Part shown: one piece after another, positions 16,269 to 23,008 of the stretch
Layout of the letters: each line of letters starts with the position of its first letter
How positions within the stretch are numbered: the stretch's first letter is position 1
Origin: Hyphomicrobiales bacterium
GTDB taxonomy: Bacteria; Pseudomonadota; Alphaproteobacteria; Rhizobiales; Xanthobacteraceae
NCBI GenBank assembly: GCA_021730985.1
Contig: JAKFYI010000003.1
Coordinates: 87,174 to 151,173 of the forward strand
Reading direction: 5' to 3'
Length of the DNA: 64,000 nt
Notes under the pieces: model-generated
Told to the model about the DNA's origin: nothing
Database searches by the model: none
The model's input: the letters and a program-made list of their open reading frames with translations, nothing else
Translations under genes and position numbers: made by a program

Positions 16269-16799
16269 ATGCGTTTCTCGAAAACCGCAATCGACGGCGT
16301 GCTGCTGATCGAACTCGATGCCGTCGAAGATGGTCGCGGTTTTTTCGCCCGCACCTTCTGTGAGGAGGAGTTTGCTCGCGCCGGGATTGCCATGAAAGTC
16401 AGGCAGATGAACGTGTCGCACAACCGCGACGCCTTGACGCTGCGCGGGATGCATTACCAGGCGGCCCCGCACGGTGAGAGCAAGGTCGTGCATTGCATGC
16501 GCGGCCGGATATTCGACGTGGCGGTGGATCTGCGCGGCGATTCGCCGAGCTACCGGAAATGGCTCGGCTTTGAGCTATCTCCGCAGTTGCGGCGTGCGCT
16601 CTTTATCCCGGAGGGATGCGCGCACGGCTTCCTCACACTTGAAGCGTCGTCCGATCTCATCTATGCGATGGGGCACCCGTTCGTGGCCGAAGCCGGCCGC
16701 GGCGTGCGGTGGAACGATCCGGCGTTCGGCATCGAGTGGCCGCAGCAGCCCCGCGTCATCTCCGAGCGGGATGCGTCGCTGCCCGATTTTTCGCCCTAG
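16269..16799 (+). CDS. dTDP-4-dehydrorhamnose 3,5-epimerase family protein
   Basis: 176 residues, the normal cupin size of RfbC-type epimerases. Visible are FFARTFCEEEF, NVSHNRDALTLRGMHYQ with the catalytic histidine (LRGMHYQ), the DVAVDLRGDSPSYRKW segment and LFIPEGCAHGFLTLE. The usual reaction is 3- and/or 5-epimerisation of a 4-keto-6-deoxy nucleotide sugar. Because the adjoining genes make CDP- rather than dTDP-sugars, the likely substrate is a CDP-4-keto C-methylated sugar, as in other CDP-branched-sugar clusters. It begins 3 bp after the methyltransferase stop and ends the operon. Confidence 0.9.
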   Translation: MRFSKTAIDGVLLIELDAVEDGRGFFARTFCEEEFARAGIAMKVRQMNVSHNRDALTLRGMHYQAAPHGESKVVHCMRGRIFDVAVDLRGDSPSYRKWLGFELSPQLRRALFIPEGCAHGFLTLEASSDLIYAMGHPFVAEAGRGVRWNDPAFGIEWPQQPRVISERDASLPDFSP

Positions 16800-16896
16800 G
16801 AGGCCGCGGCTCATGGCCGGCCATCCTTGAATTGGCGCGAATTTTCTGGCTCTTTCAGGCCTGACGCTCTGTGACGAACCCCGGTTGGAGTCTTTC

Positions 16897-17310
16897 ATGT
16901 CAAATCTGCGCATCACCGCCGGGCCGTTCAAATTCCAAGCGCGGTTCGAGACCGCGCTGGCGCCCAAGACCTGCGCCATCTTTCAGCGCCTGCTGCCCTA
17001 CAAGGAGCGCGTCATTCATGTGCGCTGGAGCGGCGAGGCGGTCTGGATTCCGCTGGGCGAAGCCGACCTGGGCGTGCCCGCCGAGAACCAGACCAGCTAT
17101 CCGGCGCCGGGCCAGATGCTGCTCTATCCGGGCGGCATCAGCGAGACCGAGATACTGCTCGCCTACGGCGGGGTGCACTTCGCCAGCAAGATGGGCCAAC
17201 TGGCCGGCAACCACTTCATCACCATCACGTCCGGACTCGAGAATGTGGTGAAGCTCGGCAAGATGACGCTGTGGGAAGGTGCCCAGCCGATTCTGATCGA
17301 GGCGGCTTGA
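16897..17310 (+). CDS. DUF3830 family protein (cyclophilin-like fold)
   Basis: The 137-residue product has the compact, glycine-rich beta pattern of DUF3830 proteins (FKFQARFETALAPKT at the N-terminus, VIHVRWSGEAVWIPLG and PAPGQMLLYPGG in the middle). The family is predicted to have a cyclophilin-like barrel and is frequent beside solute-binding and amidohydrolase genes; no activity is established. The ATG at 16897 is preferred to one four codons upstream because GTTGGAG lies at suitable distance. It stands alone between the sugar operon and the flavin oxidoreductase, with 97 bp before and 209 bp after. Confidence 0.8.
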   Translation: MSNLRITAGPFKFQARFETALAPKTCAIFQRLLPYKERVIHVRWSGEAVWIPLGEADLGVPAENQTSYPAPGQMLLYPGGISETEILLAYGGVHFASKMGQLAGNHFITITSGLENVVKLGKMTLWEGAQPILIEAA

Positions 17311-17519
17311 TCCGGCGTCTCGGTTTCTTGTCGCGGAGCAAGTGCGGAACGTCCGGACAACACAATTCGTTGCTCCCAGCATGGCCATTTTTGCCATAGG
17401 GCTGAGCAAAAATTGCGCATCGTCCGTGCCGTGGCCGAGGTTATAGTCGCGAACACCTTCGCCGCTGGCCCGCAGCCTGCGATGCGGGGCAATCACACAA
17501 AATAGGCAAGAGGCGATCG

Positions 17520-18638
17520 ATGCAGTTCTCCGCCATGACGATGAACATGTTCTTTCCCAGCAATGACGATCCGGGAGAGGACAGCCGCATCATCGACATG
17601 GCTGTCGCGCAATCGGTCTGGTTCGCTGAGCTTGGGTATCATGTGTGGTTTACGGACCACCATTTCAGAGGCCCGTGGCACAGCAACCCGATGCAGTTCG
17701 CATCCTACGTTGCGCCGCTGATCCCGCGCGACCGCTACATCGGCTTCGGCGTGCTCTCCATTCCGTTCTATCACCCGGTGCGGCTGGTCGAGAGCATGAA
17801 TCTTCTCGATCAGATGACCAAAGGCAAAGTGCTGTTCGGCGTCGGAAGCGGCTGGCAGGGCACCGAGCCGACAGGACTAGGCATTGATCCTGAATCTCAC
17901 GCCTCGGGCCGTCTCGGCGAGGAGACGCTCGATGTCATGGAGCGGCTGTGGGATTTCAAGAATGGCGATCCGGAATACAGCTTCTCGGTCGGCTCCAACA
18001 CCGGTCTGATCAAACGGCGGATCATGCCGTCGCCGTACTCCAAGCCGTACCCGACGATCATCCGCGTTGCGACCCGCGAGGCGGGCCTGGTCAAGGCGGC
18101 GCAGAAGGGCTGGCCGGTGTTTGTCGGCGTCCTCGGCGCCGACTTGCGCGAAACGATGCGGCTCTACCGGCGCGCGCTGGACGAAGCCAATCATCCGCGG
18201 GAGGTGAGGGACAACTGTCTGCGCTGGTGCTCGTACGACTGGATCGGCGTCACGGTGGCGGACACCGACGAGGAAGCGCTGGCCCGTGAAAAGATTGCGC
18301 AGGCTGAGACGATGGCGATCCGCACCGGCTTCGCCCAGCGCCACGGCCGGATCGACGGTCCGGTGATCAAGCCGAAACCCGGTCAATCGGCCGACACCTA
18401 TGCCAAGGGCGGAGATATGAAAGCGACCATCGCCGGCAGCCCCGATACGATCGCCGCCAAGGTGAAGCAACTGGCGGACATGGGCATCAACAACCTGCAC
18501 CTGCGCTTTCTCGGCGAATGGGCCGGTGAGACCCGGCATATCTGCAAAGACTCGGCCGAACTGTTCGCCAAGGAAGTGCTGCCGCGCTTCTCAGAGGAAC
18601 AGTTCTTGCGCCAGCCTGACATGGCGGGTGCGCTCTAA
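17520..18638 (+). CDS. LLM class flavin-dependent oxidoreductase (luciferase-like)
   Basis: A 372-residue bacterial-luciferase-like TIM-barrel protein. Typical segments are FAELGYHVWFTDHHF near residues 40-54, FGVLSIPFYHPVRLVESMNLLDQ and the FGVGSGWQ phosphate/flavin loop near 113, with a C-terminal AGSPDTIAAKVKQLADMGIN. Such enzymes use reduced flavin, FMN or F420, to oxidise small organics; here the reductase partner is not nearby. GAGGCG precedes the ATG. The final codons overlap the convergent TVP38-like gene by four bases. The upstream 209 bp contain no gene. Confidence 0.87.
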   Translation: MQFSAMTMNMFFPSNDDPGEDSRIIDMAVAQSVWFAELGYHVWFTDHHFRGPWHSNPMQFASYVAPLIPRDRYIGFGVLSIPFYHPVRLVESMNLLDQMTKGKVLFGVGSGWQGTEPTGLGIDPESHASGRLGEETLDVMERLWDFKNGDPEYSFSVGSNTGLIKRRIMPSPYSKPYPTIIRVATREAGLVKAAQKGWPVFVGVLGADLRETMRLYRRALDEANHPREVRDNCLRWCSYDWIGVTVADTDEEALAREKIAQAETMAIRTGFAQRHGRIDGPVIKPKPGQSADTYAKGGDMKATIAGSPDTIAAKVKQLADMGINNLHLRFLGEWAGETRHICKDSAELFAKEVLPRFSEEQFLRQPDMAGAL

Positions 18639-19252
18639 TCCGGCGCGCCCGTCTTGATTCGGCTTGGGATTTTGCTTCGGAGCAATTGCCGGACCCGGCG
18701 CGTCACCATCGCGATCACCAACAGCAGCACCACGCAGCCGGCGACGCCGAACCATAGCCTGGTCGATGACACCGACCGGTCGTCCAGCGCCACCTTTCCG
18801 ATCGCGCCGAGATAGACGAACGCAAACACCTGCGGCGCGAGCCCGATCGCGGTAACAATCAGGAACGTCCAGGTGTTCATGCGGCTCAGCCCGAACGCAT
18901 AGTTCGATATCGGGCCGGGCACCGGCGAGGCGAGGCGCAGCAGCAGCAGGAGCTGCCAGCCTTCCGAATCGATTGCGTCGGCGACAAGCTTGGCCTTGGG
19001 GTGGCGTTCGATCATCCGCTCGAATCGCTGCCGGAACAGATAGCGCGCGAGCACGAAGCCCAGCAGCGACCCTGCCGCGGATGCCACGAGCGCAAGCGGG
19101 AACGCTGCGATGCCGAACGTCAGGCCAGCCAGGATGCAGACGGCGGGGCGCGGCACGAAGATCAGTCCGCTGATCACCAGCAGGGCGGTGATGGCGGCCC
19201 AGGCGAGGCCGCCGTCCCAATACGACGCCCACTCGATCAAGACATGCTGCAT
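18635..19252 (-). CDS. TVP38/TMEM64 family (VTT-domain) membrane protein
   Basis: 205 residues with four to five hydrophobic segments (about 17-60, 70-85, 100-150, 165-185). The conserved VTT/SNARE-assoc core is visible in AGLTFGIAAFPLALVASAAGS and LLLLRLASPVPGPISNYAFGLS. Members are inner-membrane proteins related to DedA and are linked to lipid scrambling or transport; the substrate is unknown. The positively charged C-terminus (RRVRQLLRSKIPSR) is expected to be cytoplasmic. It is convergent with the LLM gene and is 77 bp downstream of soxA on the same strand. Confidence 0.86.
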   Translation of the reverse strand: MQHVLIEWASYWDGGLAWAAITALLVISGLIFVPRPAVCILAGLTFGIAAFPLALVASAAGSLLGFVLARYLFRQRFERMIERHPKAKLVADAIDSEGWQLLLLLRLASPVPGPISNYAFGLSRMNTWTFLIVTAIGLAPQVFAFVYLGAIGKVALDDRSVSSTRLWFGVAGCVVLLLVIAMVTRRVRQLLRSKIPSRIKTGAPD

Positions 19253-19329
19253 GTGAAGGAAGGTTCCGCGTTGCCGCCGCTGGCGAGCGGCCTATAGCGG
19301 AAGTTTCCGGACGGCGCGAGGCGTATCGC

Positions 19330-20121
19330 TCAGGGGCGCACCGCCGGCGTTTCGACAGGCAGACCGCGGGCGCGCCACATCAGATAGAGTTCCATATCCA
19401 CATTTTCCGGCGCGCCGAATTCATAGGGCTGCGCGCGTAATCCGGTCATGCAGTTGCGCAGCCGCCGCTGCAGTGAGCCGATGCTTTGCCACTCCAGCCG
19501 ATAGATTGGGTAGCCGGTCGGGTGGGCCTGCGGGATCAGGTTGCCGGCTAGCCGCTTGCTCCAATTGTCGTCGTGGCACTGGTTGCAACCGAGGTTGAGC
19601 TGGCCCTGGCGGCGGAAGAACAACTGACGGCCCGCTTCGCGAAAGGGCGTGAGCCGCGCATCGTCTGGCGGCGCGATTGGTTCGCCGCGCGACTGCATCG
19701 CCACAAACGCGGTGAGCGCGAGCAACTCCTTGCTCTCGTAGGCGGATGGCTTGGCCTGCTGGCGCTCGGCCTGGCAGATATTGATACGCTGCTCAAGGTT
19801 GACCGGGCGGCCGCGCGACGCATCAAACGCCGGATAACGGGCGGCCACGCCCTTCATGCTGGCGCGGGCGTCGCCGTGGCAGTCGGCGCAGGCTTTGACT
19901 TCGGTGCCGGATTTCGTCTTCCAGAGTTCTTCGCCCTCGAGAACCGACAGCATGCCGGGATTGGCGGTGTCGTCATCCTGCATGGCCTTGGTTTCGCGGC
20001 CGAGATCGGCGTAGCCCGAACGGCGCTCGCTGAGCGGAATTTCCGCAGCGGAACACAGGGTCGCCAGTGCAGCCAGCAGCACGCCGAGCGCGAGCCGCTG
20101 CGTGCCTCTCGCGGCCTTCAT
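19330..20121 (-). CDS. soxA: Sulfur oxidation c-type cytochrome SoxA (dihaem type)
   Basis: 263 residues with an N-terminal signal peptide (cleavage near CSAAE). Two haem motifs are present, CADCH at 78-82 and CNQCH at 179-183, so this is the dihaem form of SoxA that keeps the first haem. Cys116 and Cys224 (in RLRNCMTG) match the positions of the axial cysteine and the active-site cysteine that carries the substrate. With SoxX it joins thiosulfate-type sulfane to the SoxY cysteine in the periplasm. Its ATG overlaps the soxZ stop (20118-20121), so the four sox genes are translationally coupled; it is the last gene of the operon. Confidence 0.94.
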   Translation of the reverse strand: MKAARGTQRLALGVLLAALATLCSAAEIPLSERRSGYADLGRETKAMQDDDTANPGMLSVLEGEELWKTKSGTEVKACADCHGDARASMKGVAARYPAFDASRGRPVNLEQRINICQAERQQAKPSAYESKELLALTAFVAMQSRGEPIAPPDDARLTPFREAGRQLFFRRQGQLNLGCNQCHDDNWSKRLAGNLIPQAHPTGYPIYRLEWQSIGSLQRRLRNCMTGLRAQPYEFGAPENVDMELYLMWRARGLPVETPAVRP

Positions 20122-20438
20122 TCGACAACGATGTTGGCGGTCTCAGTCTGCGAGAACTGGCTGTCGCCAGACCATGTGAAGGTCAGCGTGCCACTCTCGG
20201 TCGCAACCGTATGGAAGGTGATGAAGGGATTGGCCGCGATCGCAGAATGGAGTGTGGCGCGGAAAATCTCCTCGCCGTTGTAGGTGCACACGAAGGTGTC
20301 GATGATGTCGCGCGGGATCCGCACGCCCATCGTGGTGTGACGGAATCCCGTCTCCATGACGTGCGAGATCAGCGTCTTGATGGTGATGACCTCGCCGCGC
20401 TTGGCCTTGGCGGGGACGTTGATGAGGGCGCGCGCCAT
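20118..20438 (-). CDS. soxZ: Thiosulfate oxidation carrier complex protein SoxZ
   Basis: A 106-residue protein with the SoxZ immunoglobulin-like fold markers ARALINVPAKAKRGEVI at the start and HVMETGFRHTTMGVRIPRD near residues 31-49. It lacks a signal peptide, as normal, because SoxZ is exported as a complex with Tat-dependent SoxY. It heterodimerises with SoxY to form the sulfur-substrate carrier. The start at 20438 shares its A with the soxY stop (TGATG), and GGAGG in the 3' end of soxY serves as its ribosome-binding site. Confidence 0.95.
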   Translation of the reverse strand: MARALINVPAKAKRGEVITIKTLISHVMETGFRHTTMGVRIPRDIIDTFVCTYNGEEIFRATLHSAIAANPFITFHTVATESGTLTFTWSGDSQFSQTETANIVVE

Positions 20439-20926
20439 CAGCCATCCTCCAGGCATGCGCCGAGCGTGATGATGACATTGCCGGTGGCGCGCCAGAACGT
20501 GCCGTCGCTCAGTTCGGCGATGGCGATGAGATCCTGCGTGTCGGCGAGCCGGATGCGGGTCTGCACCATTGGAAGCCCGGCGCGGGGTCCGAGCTTGGCG
20601 CTGATGACGTTGGGCTGGAGATTCTTTTCGGCGAACACATGGATTGACTTCACATGGTCCTTTGCAGTCATCGGGCTCTCGACCGTGACCGTCAGGGCGA
20701 CGGCGTTGCCGTTTTCGCTGAGCGGCGGCACCTCGAGCTTGACTTTGCCGTCGTTGATCTTGGCGCCGCCGACCACCTTTTGGATGGCGATCGCGAGAGC
20801 CGCCGGATTGGCCTGGACCTGGGCATGCGCCGGCGTGGCCAGCGTAGGCAGGCTGAGGCCGCCGGCAAGTGCGCCGGCACCTGCAAGAACCTGGCGGCGT
20901 GTCGTTGCGTGTTCGCGTTTGCTCAT
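20438..20926 (-). CDS. soxY: Thiosulfate oxidation carrier protein SoxY, variant C-terminus
   Basis: 162 residues with a Tat signal (TTRRQVLAGAGALAGG) and a SoxY domain. SoxY normally ends in the swinging arm GGCGG, whose cysteine carries sulfur intermediates. Here the protein ends TLGACLEDG, so the cysteine is kept but is five residues from the end and lacks the flanking glycine pair. The extra codons contain the GGAGG ribosome-binding site of soxZ. The frame is continuous and unambiguous. It lies 9 bp after soxX. Confidence 0.93.
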   Translation of the reverse strand: MSKREHATTRRQVLAGAGALAGGLSLPTLATPAHAQVQANPAALAIAIQKVVGGAKINDGKVKLEVPPLSENGNAVALTVTVESPMTAKDHVKSIHVFAEKNLQPNVISAKLGPRAGLPMVQTRIRLADTQDLIAIAELSDGTFWRATGNVIITLGACLEDG

Positions 20927-20935
20927 GGCTTCGCT

Positions 20936-21385
20936 CTAGTCGCGCAGCGTGGACAGATAGGACACCACGTCCTCGATCTGCTCCGCGCTCAGGATCGGCT
21001 TGCCGCGCCAGGCGCCGGCGACGCGGGTCAGCCCTTCGACCTGGTAATAGGACGGCATGATCGTTGCCGGATTGAGGCGGCTGGCGTCAACCATCCGCAA
21101 ACGCAATTCGGCGGCGGTCCATCGGGCACCGGCACCCTGGAGGCTGGGCGACAGGTTGCCCTGATGGCGTTCTTCCGGGAATGGCCCGGAATGGCAGAGC
21201 AGACAGGTGTTTTGCCGGTTGGCGACGATGGCCCGGCCGCGGGCCGGATCGCCCGGCTTGCCGGTCAACGATGCCGGGATGGCGTCCCCGACAACCTGAT
21301 AGGGGTGCAAGGCGTCCTCCGCGTGCGTCGCGAGGGGCTGGACCGTTGCGAGGCTCATCGCTGTCAACAACGGCCGCCACGTCAA
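20936..21385 (-). CDS. soxX: Sulfur oxidation c-type cytochrome SoxX
   Basis: About 149 residues. A signal peptide ending near ATHAED is followed by a single haem motif CLLCH and a likely methionine ligand in ATIMPSYYQVEGL, then LSAEQIEDVVSYLSTLRD, the class I cytochrome C-terminal helix typical of SoxX. SoxX partners SoxA. The start is probably the TTG at 21385, which overlaps the fccB stop (TTGA) and gives a full signal peptide; the first ATG, ten codons later, would leave a very short one. It belongs to the fcc-sox operon. Confidence 0.9.
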   Translation of the reverse strand: MTWRPLLTAMSLATVQPLATHAEDALHPYQVVGDAIPASLTGKPGDPARGRAIVANRQNTCLLCHSGPFPEERHQGNLSPSLQGAGARWTAAELRLRMVDASRLNPATIMPSYYQVEGLTRVAGAWRGKPILSAEQIEDVVSYLSTLRD

Positions 21386-22647
21386 CCGAACACCTCGCTG
21401 GTGATGGTGCGGAACCAAGCCTCGGCATAGACCGCCTCGGTCTTTCGGGCATCGGCCGGCGCGTCGGCCGGGCTCACGCCGCCGGAGCCTTTGACGTCCG
21501 CCAGCACGCCACCGGCCGGCTCGTAGACGCCCGCAACGCTGATGCCGTAGTCGGGCGCGACCACGCTGTAGCAGGTGTTGATCAGCTTGGGCTGCGCCGG
21601 CTTTTCTCCGGCCAGCAGCTTCACCACTGCGGCGGCGCAGACTTTGGCCTGCGAATTGGCCGTGAACGCCGACTTCGGCATCGCGCCTGCGATGGTGGCG
21701 TCGCCGATCACATGGATACCCGGCACCTGCCGCGATTCGAACGTCACCGGATCGATCGGGCACCAGCCGGTCTGGTTGGTGACGCCCGCGAGCTCTGCGA
21801 TACGTCCGGCCCGCTGCGGCGGGATCACGTTGGCGACCTTGGCGGCCTGCTTGCCGAAATCGGTGGTCAGCGTGTTGGTCTCCGGATCGACGGAGTTCAC
21901 CTTGCCGCCGGCCGACAGCGAAACCCATTCGAGATGGTTGGGGTAGAGTTCCTTCCAGGCATTCTGGAACAGCCGCTGCTTAGAGAAGGCGTCCTTGGCG
22001 TCGAGCACGAGCAGCTTCGACTTCGGTTTGCTGGTCTTGAGGTAGTGCGCGATGAGGCTGGCGCGCTCATAGGGGCCCGGCGGGCAGCGGAACGGATTGG
22101 CCGGCACCGACATCACCACCAGACCGCCGTCTTCCATCGCCGTAAGCTGATTGCGCAGCAGCGTGGTCTGCTCGCCGGCGCGCCAGGCGTGCGGCATTTT
22201 CGCAGCCGCGGCTTCGTTGTAGCCGGGCAGGGCATCCCAGCGCAGATCGATGCCGGGCGACAGCACCAGCCGGTCGTAGGGCAGCGTCACATCCGCAAGC
22301 CGCAAGGTCTGGCCAGATGCATTGACGCCGATCGCGGTCCCGATCACCACGTTGACGCCTGCGGCGCGAACCTTGTCATAGTTGAACTGCTGCGCCTTCA
22401 AGTCGCGCAATCCGCCGATCACCAGGTTGCTGAACGGGCAGGCGGTGAAGGTCGGGCTTGCTTCGACCAGCGTGACGCTGACCTTCGGGTTGAGCTTCTT
22501 GATTTCGCGAGCGACCGACGTTCCACCGAAGCCGCCGCCGACCACCACCACGCGCGGTGCGGCCTGTGCGAGCGCCGGCATCGGGAACAGCGCGGCCGAT
22601 GCCAGGGCGGTGGAGGTCGTGAGGAACGATCTGCGGGTCTGGGCCAT
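21382..22647 (-). CDS. fccB: Sulfide dehydrogenase flavoprotein subunit (FccB/SoxF-like)
   Basis: A 421-residue flavoprotein. It has a Tat signal (QTRRSFLTTSTALASAAL), the FAD motif VVVVGGGFGGTSVAREI at about 33-49, cysteines in FTACPFSN and FRCPPGPYE, a second pair in TGWCPIDP, and the FCSD C-terminal domain with NTCYSVVAPDYGIS. Known homologues oxidise sulfide in the periplasm and pass electrons to a cytochrome subunit. That fits the small cytochrome gene 9 bp upstream and the sox genes downstream. The soxX start overlaps its stop. Confidence 0.93.
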   Translation of the reverse strand: MAQTRRSFLTTSTALASAALFPMPALAQAAPRVVVVGGGFGGTSVAREIKKLNPKVSVTLVEASPTFTACPFSNLVIGGLRDLKAQQFNYDKVRAAGVNVVIGTAIGVNASGQTLRLADVTLPYDRLVLSPGIDLRWDALPGYNEAAAAKMPHAWRAGEQTTLLRNQLTAMEDGGLVVMSVPANPFRCPPGPYERASLIAHYLKTSKPKSKLLVLDAKDAFSKQRLFQNAWKELYPNHLEWVSLSAGGKVNSVDPETNTLTTDFGKQAAKVANVIPPQRAGRIAELAGVTNQTGWCPIDPVTFESRQVPGIHVIGDATIAGAMPKSAFTANSQAKVCAAAVVKLLAGEKPAQPKLINTCYSVVAPDYGISVAGVYEPAGGVLADVKGSGGVSPADAPADARKTEAVYAEAWFRTITSEVFG

Positions 22648-22656
22648 CGCTGCCTC

Positions 22657-22947
22657 CTATTTCTGCGCCGCCAGCCATATGGCAATGGCGCGGGTTTCCT
22701 CCTCGGTGAAGCCTTTGGCCAGCCGGTTCATGACTGTCGAAGGCTTCTTGTCCGTGCGGAATTCCGTCATGACGTCGATCGTTTCGGCGGCAGGACGGCC
22801 GTGGATTTTTGGCACCGGCGTTTCGGCGGCTGCATTGGTGGCATGGCAGCCCGAGCAGGATGCCGCGCCCGGCGGCGCGTCAGCCGCGTGGAGGCCGCTC
22901 GCGCTGAATACGAACGTGGCGGCGAAAACTCCCAAAACAATTTTCAT
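22657..22947 (-). CDS. Monohaem c-type cytochrome (FccA/SoxE-like partner)
   Basis: A 96-residue secreted cytochrome. A signal peptide ends near LHAADA, one haem motif CSGCH follows, and a methionine ligand is likely in STVMNRL. Position 9 bp before fccB implies that it is the electron-accepting subunit of the flavocytochrome. The ATG at 22947 is preferred over one two codons upstream (22953) because the GGGG in the leader has better spacing. It is the first gene of the fcc-sox operon and sits just after a strong terminator. Confidence 0.87.
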   Translation of the reverse strand: MKIVLGVFAATFVFSASGLHAADAPPGAASCSGCHATNAAAETPVPKIHGRPAAETIDVMTEFRTDKKPSTVMNRLAKGFTEEETRAIAIWLAAQK

Positions 22948-22960
22948 ACACATCCCCAGT

Positions 22961-22996
22961 CAAAGCAAAACGGCGGCCCGGATTCCCGGGCCGCCG
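22961..22996 (-). terminator. Rho-independent terminator between the Mo-hydroxylase genes and the fcc-sox operon
   Basis: On the reverse strand an 11-bp perfect GC stem (CGGCGGCCCGG / CCGGGCCGCCG, positions 22996-22986 and 22981-22971) with a 4-nt loop is followed directly by TTTTGCTTTG. It lies 12 bp after the stop of the molybdopterin subunit and 23 bp before the cytochrome start, so the downstream sox genes need their own promoter or readthrough. Confidence 0.88.
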
Positions 22997-23008
22997 CTTC
23001 TGGCCCGG

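Noticed and set aside
17311..17519. Riboswitch or small RNA upstream of the LLM oxidoreductase
   Set aside because: No conserved riboswitch core or strong hairpin with a T-run was found by eye.
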